A DNA stretch of 64,000 bases from Azolla caroliniana (taxonomy: Eukaryota; Polypodiophyta). This document shows positions 56,918 to 64,000 of the stretch, one piece after another (position 1 is the first letter of the stretch; every line of letters begins with the position of its first letter). The notes beneath the pieces are model-generated. The model had not been told where the DNA came from. It made no database searches and was given only the letters and a program-made list of their open reading frames with translations. Position numbers and translations under genes: made by a program. The stretch is taken from positions 12,648,001-12,712,000 of the forward strand of contig JBHGNT010000022.1 in assembly GCA_043228905.1 (NCBI GenBank), in the 5' to 3' direction.

Positions 56918-59653
56918 TTTTTTTCCAAAATGAAGCTACTTTCCCATTAGTTAGGGAGGATTATTACAAAAAGACTGTACACGGGGCTTATATACAAATC
57001 GGGAAATCTCCCTCCGAACAAGTACAAGAAAATGAGATTAGTTACTTAGCATAACGGGTTGACTACTCAATATAAGCATATACCTATAGCTAAAAATGGT
57101 GCCCGTCAATTTTGGCTAGTACGAGACACCTCCTAGGGCCTACACCGCAGGGAGGGCGGCAAGTGACTCGGAAACAGCCAGCGTGGGGGCTGGTAGTTCC
57201 ACCTCGGACCACTTCCTCCTTGTGTCACCATAGGCGTGTTCCGCCATTTCTGCCAAAAGCGCAAACGGGCAGTGACCACATCGTTGGAATGGCTGCAAAC
57301 CTCGTCCAAGTGCCCTTGTAGGCAGCTGATAAGAGCAAACCATATGTCCATGATCACTTCCTCCGGGGGTCGCACCAGATCCTGAAAAACCTTCAGGCAA
57401 TGCACTTTCCATATATACCACATGGTGAAGCCTGCGATCAACATCCAAATTTCCGAGAACCTAGGGGATGCGGACTGCAAGCCTCTTCCATAACGAATCT
57501 TGGCGATTTTGCCTCCAATGCATACATAGCACCAGCTATCCGCATTGAAGGCGTCCGTCCACCTATCGTCGGAGTGATCAATCCATGCCACAATACTCCA
57601 CGATGCGGTTCCTTCCACTTCACAAGCCACAAGGAGGCGAGTCACTCTATCACATACCTTTTGAGCTTGAGAGCAATCCCATAGACAGTGCCTCAGAGTC
57701 TCAATAGGTGAAGGGCAAAGTGGGCAGCCTAACGGGCCGCCACGTTTACCTAACCATTCGCCAATGGGAACCACATTATGACTGATCTGCCACCAAAAAA
57801 ACTTGATCTTTTCAGGCATGTGGAGACACCAGAGACCTTTCCAAAAAGTAATGAGCACCTCATCAGGGATGCCCAATGTACGCCAGCCATTGCGCAAGGG
57901 GCCATCTAGCTGCAATTGTAAAGTCCGACCCAATTTAGTGCTGTAGTCGAAGAAATGGCGAAGTCTGCCATCCTGTTTCCACCTGAAATCCCCTGGGTCC
58001 CATTCTAGCTCGATGAGGGGACAACCACCATATACCCATAACTTCCAATGGGGTTCCACCTTAGCAACATCCGAGTCTGTTTTCCAGATGTTACCAACCT
58101 GCGCCACCACGCGGATTGGGTGCCAAGAGCCCCTACTCTGCCTCTCCCCAAAAATTGTATCTCGTCCCGATCCACTCACATCCTTCAGCAACTTAACCAC
58201 ACCAGTCTCATCAAAGAGACCGAACCATGTATCTTCTCTCACCTCCCCCATCGAGACCCTATCAAGTGCCTCAGCTATCAATCTCCGCATTTTCATGGCT
58301 TCCTTGAGGGGAGGGAAAGGGACCTCCTGGTCCCCTCCTGAAGCCACCATGCGTCTCCAATCATCTATAGAGAGGAGCCCTGTTTGCGCCAACTTTCCCC
58401 AGGCTAGGCCCTTAAGCTGCCCTAACATCATGTCACCACTTGACCGCACTTGAGGGTTCCAAAATAATGGTTGTCTTGCCCACTCGACTAGTGTCTCTGG
58501 CGTGTGCTTGACCAAATGACGTCTTACGTGACACCATGCCCGCAAGATGGAGTTCGTGACCCTCTCCTCCGGTTGACAAGCCAACTTGGGAGGGACTCCA
58601 CTGGTGCAACACCAATTCAAGGAATCTGGCCAAGGCCTACCATACTTGGGTGTCCCTGCTTGCAGCCTATTGCGAAGTAGTACCTTCCAGCACCCCTTAC
58701 CTGGCAAGAGGCATCGAACCACCATTTTGGCTAGCAATGCTCAGCTCTGCATTAAGGGGTCTATGAGGCCAAGCCCCCCTTTGGCCCACGGTTGTGTTAA
58801 CCGATGCCATGACACTCTGGCGGCAACAAACGGGTTGTCCTTACCTGACCATATAAACCCCCTGATGGCAGCCTTAATCCCGTGCAAACTTGAGGGGTCC
58901 ATAATCCAGTAGGAGACTGAGTGCCACATGGTGGCGAGCAACACTTGGTTCGCAATAAGAACCTACCAGCGAAGGAAAGTTTAGATCTGCTCCATTGGAT
59001 CAGCTTCTTGCTTATTTTGGTTTGCACATGTGACAATTACACTCCCTTGGGGATTGCCCTCCCCATCGTAAATCCTAGGTATTTGAATGTCGTCCCATCA
59101 GGGACCCATGCAAAATCAGCGTGGGGTTGCCACCTTGGCTTCTCTTGTTCGCTGAACCAGAGGCCTTGGGTTTTATCCCAATTGATCTTGGCTCCAGCAG
59201 CCTGACAAAGGTCCTCAACAAGCTGTTCAGCCAGCTGCAAATTCGCGTCATCGCCCTGCAAGAAAAGGACCGTATCGTCGGCATATTCAGATAGCAGCAG
59301 ATCTTCAGACGCATTGGGGATGGACAATCCCCTCAATCCGTTGTTTGGTGCTTGTAAATAAGCAGAGAAAGCCTCGGTGACAAATAGGTAGAGATATGGA
59401 GCTAGGGGACAACCTTGCCTCACTGAGTGATGTAGTTGGAAGGCAGGGCCCCTAGCACCAGCTACCAACACGCTACTAGAAGCATTCCGATAGAGTGCAA
59501 AAGTGCAATTCCTCCATTGTTGGGGTAGGCCCATAGCACTCATCACTCTTTCCAAAAACGGCCATAATACCCTGTCGTAGGCCTTCTCAAAGTCTAACAG
59601 CAGAATAGCCGAGCTCGATACGGCATGATTTGCTAATGCCATAACTTCCCAGA
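56918..59653 (-). mobile_element. 5'-truncated L1-type LINE with 14-bp target duplication
   Basis: Flanked by GAGGCAAAGCTCTT at 56905-56918 and 59654-59667. Poly-T lies at the left, so the 3' end is left. Minus-strand coding: RT (AILLLDFEKAYDRV; RQGCPLAPYLYLF; SEYADDTVLFLQ; AKINWDKTQGLWF; FKYLGFTMG) at about 59037-59650. A stop and two frame changes follow around 58735-59036. A long open frame at 57133-58737 then has the zinc-binding region (KIKFFWWQISHN; CPLCPSPIETLRHCLWDC) and tail motifs (FWQKWRNTPMVTQGG). 5' truncation inside RT is typical of target-primed reverse transcription. It cannot move itself. Confidence 0.93.
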
Positions 59654-59667
59654 GAGGCAAAGCTCTT

Positions 59668-62295
59668 GGAGACTTGATCGCTATCAAGAACTTTAGATGT
59701 TCACCAAATGACCGACAAATAGGCTTATCATTTTTAATTATCTACATCAACAATGTGGATATGTTTATGCAATTAATTTATTTTATAGTATCTACTGTAA
59801 TGGATTGCAAGGTGTATTGAAATTTCAAATGAGAAAGGAAATTTTGAGGATATATCATACAATTTCTCATCCATCTCCATGTCATGGGAGAGCCAATCAA
59901 AGGTTACGAATGGATATCCCAAGACATCTTATGTCTCTTGACAATGACATACCACTAACCATATGGACTTTTCAACGCATTGACATGTATCATATATCAT
60001 GAAGTTTTTAATACTTGCAATGTATGGTTTTGGAGAGATATAGATTAGAGTGTATGGTAAAGTGTGGGCATAATTTCCACTTGAGAAATATAGGATTGAC
60101 AAAAAATCTCATTATAGATGAAAAGGGATATTTGGATGCCCTTTGTGTACTTATGAAGTCAACTTTAACATAACAAAGTAAAAAGTAGATGGATAATGGG
60201 TGCTATGCGTTTGCAAAATTCAAAGCGTGAAAAGATAAAAAGAGAATTTATAATGTGGGATATGAGTTCTCAATTCTAAAAAATCGTTAGGTTGTTATGA
60301 ACATGATATGGTACGTTATTTTGGTAAATGGAGTACTCAATACAATGCGCACTCACAAGGAATTTCTTGGGAAACAGAAGTAATGGAAAAATGATCAAGG
60401 CATAAAGAGAAAACAACCTTTAATTTCAAAGTTGTCTTCTCGGTTTTGCTTGAACAAGGCATACATAGGAGTTACGCATATTCCATAGCATGTATTCTAC
60501 AACATGGGAATATTATTATGCTTCAAAGCATCTAACATTGTTTACCATCATATATATGACAAATGATTAATATTTGTTACTACTATGCTCATGCATGATA
60601 CCCCTTTGGATATAAATATAATAGAAGGACCACGATGACCATTGAGTTAGACCTAGAAATGCCCATGATGATGATTGTGCTTATACCCACAAGGGTCCAT
60701 GAATTATTCCCATTGTTTAGTGATAGTCGGAGAAGAAATTAAGAATGTTGCCCCATCAACTACTAAGAAAAATAATAATGTCATTGATTTTGAATCAATT
60801 GTGTATTAGAGTTGTGGCTAGTGTTGTCACACGAAGATAACATTTCACATCAAGATGATTTGATGAGCAATATATTTTGCATAAACTAACTTAGGTTTAA
60901 AATTTGAACGTGTTTAATTTTATGGCATATCAATGTGTGGATGTGTTTCAGATTTATTATAAAAATTCTGCATAAACATCCCCAAGTACAACCATAATAC
61001 TTGGTAAAAAATTAATTGGGTGATACACAATTACTCAACACCTGTAAAATGTAACGCTAGAGAATCTTACAATAATGGAATGTTTGGGGTTAGCATATTG
61101 AATACCAATAATTATACAACAATGATGTCAATGGCGTCCCTTGTATAAATGAAACTAGAGATGTAGGCATTCTCGTTGAATTTGTAGTAAACAATGTTAA
61201 AGTTTATGTATTCAAGCTAACATTAATGTTTAATGTTATGGTCATTATAAAGTGTTTTATCATACACACAAACACTTTGCTCCTAGAAAAGGCATTACAT
61301 ACTAACCTTCCTCTACCCATGAGTTGAAGCAATCCCTTGAAAAAGATGCTTGTATTAAAGTTTCATTGGTAGTGTATAAAGTCCATGATTTCACATTGTA
61401 AAAAGTTAAAACATGCACGACTTATTTTGTTTTTCAAATATTGCGATGAGAAATTCTATGATATCATGAAGTAGATGTAATTGTTGTGTGATTGGTCATA
61501 AGTGTTTTTATTAAATCTCTAGTTGATGGGTCTTCGAGATTTCCAATAGTGACCATATTCAATTTGATTGTGTGCATGTTTATGGTTAGTGCTCTTGTAC
61601 ATCCAAAAGCCAAAGAAAATTAAAATGCACAAGTATGCAAACAAAAGCATAGACATCATTATGCCATCTTCACAAATTACTAGATAGAATTTCCCAGATC
61701 ATCTGCATTTTAGATTGACAACCTTACATGAATGGTTATGAAAGCCCAATAAACTCATTAAAAAGATAAATTATTAACAATGAAGGAAGACCCAAGGAAT
61801 TTCACACAAATCATGGTTAAAACCATTGTGCACACCAAATAAAATAGTTGGATGAAAGCACATCAAGATGTGCAACTCATAGGTTTCTTTGCGCAAGTAT
61901 GAATAGAAAATTATGACAATCATAAAAAACTTGCTTAAAGTTTAATGGAAACCATGTACCATGAGTGAGTGTTACAAAAGAATATCAATGAACAAATTTC
62001 CTCCGCCAAGACAATGAAAACATTGAATATATACATCATACATGGATATCCATGTAATTGCATACATACATACATATTTATGTGAGGATAAAAAATCAAC
62101 AATCACATACATACATACATACAAATAATATGGATTTGTCTATCCATATAATATATGAATATATATAAGATGGAAAGTGGCTATATAATATCGTCTTGTC
62201 ATCCTTGACAAATGGAGTTTTTTGTTTAGTTTCTTTAGGATTAACCGCTCTAAAATTGACACATGGCACCATGTATCAAGCAAAACAAAGGACGG
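59668..62295. other. AT-rich intergenic stretch
   Basis: No supported gene. Two short CATA-repeat tracts lie at 62061-62076 and 62105-62123. Confidence 0.5.
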
Positions 62296-62303
62296 CTATA
62301 AAG
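62296..62303 (+). promoter_or_regulatory. Candidate TATA box for the 62570 gene
   Basis: GCTATAAAG about 270 bp upstream of the ATG, followed by a pyrimidine-rich leader with TTTAGAGAGTCTG. Confidence 0.55.
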
Positions 62304-62569
62304 CATCTTTTCCCTTTAGAGAGTCTGTGTGTTTTTGTGTGATGCTTTGTAGAAGCCTATTTAGCTCCCAACCTTTCTTTTTCTTTTGCTTCGTTGTTGT
62401 TTCTCCTCATAATCTACCCTAATCTTCAAACTTGGATACCTTTCAAACATCAACCCTAATTTACCTCATTAAACTAAGCCCTAAGCCAACACAAACTAAA
62501 CTAATCTACCCAAAAAGCTTATAGAGCTACACTTGAAATTCTACTCTTAAAATTCTACGAGAAACGAAA

Positions 62570-62926
62570 ATGGTTGATCAAGCCATAAGAGGACCGGAGC
62601 CCTATGTGCCACTAATGTTTCTCTTCTTAGTTGTTGGTCTTGGGTTGGGTGTCCCATTCTACTTGAACTACGAGCTAGCAATTGTTGAGGAAGTCCAACA
62701 AAGCTTCAAACTTGGGGTGATGATCATGCCTCTTCTTCTCCTTCTTTTAGTCATGGCCTTATCAAATTCATCAAATTGGTCGACTAGTATCCTACCTCCG
62801 ACCGACCCTTGCTCTATCCATAGAGTCGGGGGCTCCCCTTGGGGTCTTGCACTCTTCCTCCTCCTCATCCTTGTCATGATTTGGTATCAATGTAATATAT
62901 TCGATTATTGGAACCCTCTCAATTAA
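62570..62926 (+). CDS. Small plant membrane protein, three predicted transmembrane segments
   Basis: A 118-residue intronless frame. The start has a good context (CGAAAATGG) and an upstream TATA box. The N-terminus VDQAIRGPEPYVP precedes hydrophobic segments at about 12-32, 48-66 and 89-108. A short polar loop carries TDPCSIHRVGGSPWG before the last one, and the tail ends WYQCNIFDYWNPLN. The GGSPWG motif before a hydrophobic helix is familiar from small plant transmembrane proteins of unknown function; I cannot name the family. Full length, no interruptions, so likely expressed. A C-rich run follows the stop. Confidence 0.72.
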   Translation: MVDQAIRGPEPYVPLMFLFLVVGLGLGVPFYLNYELAIVEEVQQSFKLGVMIMPLLLLLLVMALSNSSNWSTSILPPTDPCSIHRVGGSPWGLALFLLLILVMIWYQCNIFDYWNPLN

Positions 62927-62935
62927 CACCAGTAA

Positions 62936-62960
62936 CCCCCCCCCCCCTCCCCCTTCCCCC
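62936..62960. repeat. Poly-C-rich tract
   Basis: A run of cytosines broken only by a few T, just after the stop codon of the membrane protein gene. Confidence 0.9.
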
Positions 62961-63335
62961 AAACTTATCACTTAACACTACTATGTCCTAACTCAATGTT
63001 TAAATACCTCTTTTCTTTCACACCAAAGAGACTAGTAACAACAATTTGGTATTGCAAATTTGTCACTTATAGCCTCATGTTTGTATTATATCTCAAGTTT
63101 TTACCTTCTTAAGTCACTCAATTTTGCCTAAACTCATCATTGTGTTTGTATTAAGAGACTCGTAACAGCAATTTGGTCTTGCAATTTTGTCATGTATTGT
63201 CTTTGGTTTGTATTATATCTCAAGCTTATACCTTCTTAACTCACTCAATTTTGGCTAAATTCGTCATCGTGTTCGAATTAAATTTTAATGGTATATTATC
63301 ATTAGGTTTGTAATGCAATTTATGTTTTATGTGTT

Positions 63336-63576
63336 TTTTTTTTCCAAAAAAATACTGCTTCGCATTAGTTAGCAAACAAAATTACATCATAGAACTCTCA
63401 AAATTCCTCTCAACAGCCCTCACTCTGGCCTTCCCACCAAAGCGGACATAGTCCCCACCTCATTTTCAACAAACGTAACCAAACAACTCCAATAACCTAG
63501 TTATTTGTACCATAACTATACAAATTTACAACACCTAGACGTTGTTGGAAACTATTGGGGGAAACAACCATCGGGG
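63336..63576 (-). mobile_element. Short LINE 3' tail with 18-bp target duplication
   Basis: ATTTATGTTTTATGTGTT occurs at 63318-63335 and 63577-63594, flanking a 241-bp insert that starts with poly-T and a LINE-like tail (on the minus strand, GCTAACTAATGCGAAGCAGT before the A-run). The rest shows no RT motif and no clear pol III boxes. It is a heavily truncated LINE, or a SINE sharing the LINE tail. Confidence 0.82.
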
Positions 63577-63739
63577 ATTTATGTTTTATGTGTTATGTTT
63601 ATATTGTAATATCTTTGTACACTCATTCACTTTGGCCTAGTACCATAATTAATCCATCACTCATGAATAGATTGGGTCAAAGCCACTATCTTAATTTTAT
63701 ACTATTCATTCATAATTAATCTAAGATCCAGTATCATCA

Positions 63740-63860
63740 TTTATATCTTAACTTTTTGCATTAACACAGTATTGTAAGCTCATCAAGTAAGGATGATACA
63801 CAAATCATAACACTTGATGAGTTTACAATACTACGTTAATGCACAAACTCAAGATATAAA
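63740..63860. repeat. Fold-back inverted repeat (about 49-bp arms)
   Basis: TTTATATCTT...GCATTAAC...GTATTGTAAGCTCATCAAGT (63740-63788) is matched in reverse complement by 63812-63860, with several mismatches and a loop of about 23 bases. A fold-back MITE or hairpin. Confidence 0.8.
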
Positions 63861-64000
63861 TAGAACTTACTAAATTAATTTGTTCGGTCGATCCATACAA
63901 GGCAAGAATTCTATCAAGGCTACAAAATTACTAATTGAGCAATGAATTAACCTACATAATCAAAGGGATTAACCTTTTGCAAATGTGTCCAAGGGAGGGA
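63861..64000. other. Right edge, nothing recognised
   Basis: Short AT-rich sequence with no support for any feature. Confidence 0.4.

Noticed and set aside
1-64000. A new multi-gene system
   Set aside because: Genes are dispersed single plant genes and the rest is transposons and repeats. Nothing suggests a coordinated cluster.

Overview
The window is nuclear DNA of a flowering plant. The evidence is a phytolongin gene, a nine-exon plant GON-4-like/SANT-type nuclear protein gene with GT-AG introns, plant-type Ty1/copia and Ty3/gypsy chromodomain retrotransposons primed by initiator tRNA-Met, L1-type LINEs, a hAT-like DNA transposon and many (GA/TC)n microsatellites. The species cannot be named from sequence alone.

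Layout. (1) 190-12900 is a stack of nested transposons. A decayed Ty3/gypsy pol on the + strand (with a 3' LTR at 11899-12492) is cut three times: by a solo LTR (597-1359, 4-bp target duplication), by a non-autonomous hAT-like element (1643-4313, 8-bp duplication CTCACAAC), and by a complete chromovirus on the - strand (4453-11449, 455-bp LTRs, duplication TAAGA). The host integrase reading frame picks up again across each junction. Past its 3' LTR lies a copia reverse-transcriptase fragment, probably an older target. (2) 12901-17430 is mostly non-coding, with one small membrane-protein gene (14199-14909) and a 64-bp tandem array. (3) 17440-32464 is a second stack. A LINE (17440-18760, resuming at 31482-32464) is split by a deleted - strand copia. 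That copia is itself interrupted by an intact, very young copia element (20256-25587: 1358-codon open frame, LTRs differing at one base in 608, duplication CTTAG). A decayed + strand relative follows (26479-31481). (4) 33888-35000 (-) is a phytolongin gene with a 15-His tract and a tandem 83-residue duplication. (5) 38457-48003 (-) is the GON-4-like gene. I resolved nine exons encoding 1712 residues; exon 1 holds a 27-residue degenerate repeat array and intron 4 carries foreign sequence. (6) 48110-59667 holds tandem repeats and three LINE 3' parts, including a 542-bp segment present identically at two sites 5.65 kb apart. (7) 59668-64000 is AT-rich, with a small three-pass membrane protein gene (62570-62926), a 241-bp LINE tail and a fold-back repeat.

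The four host genes do not form a pathway. They are ordinary dispersed genes in a transposon-rich landscape. I found no defence, biosynthetic or other new multi-gene system. The notable points are the insertion chronology, the intact copia, the internal repeat expansions in two host proteins, and the copied LINE segment.
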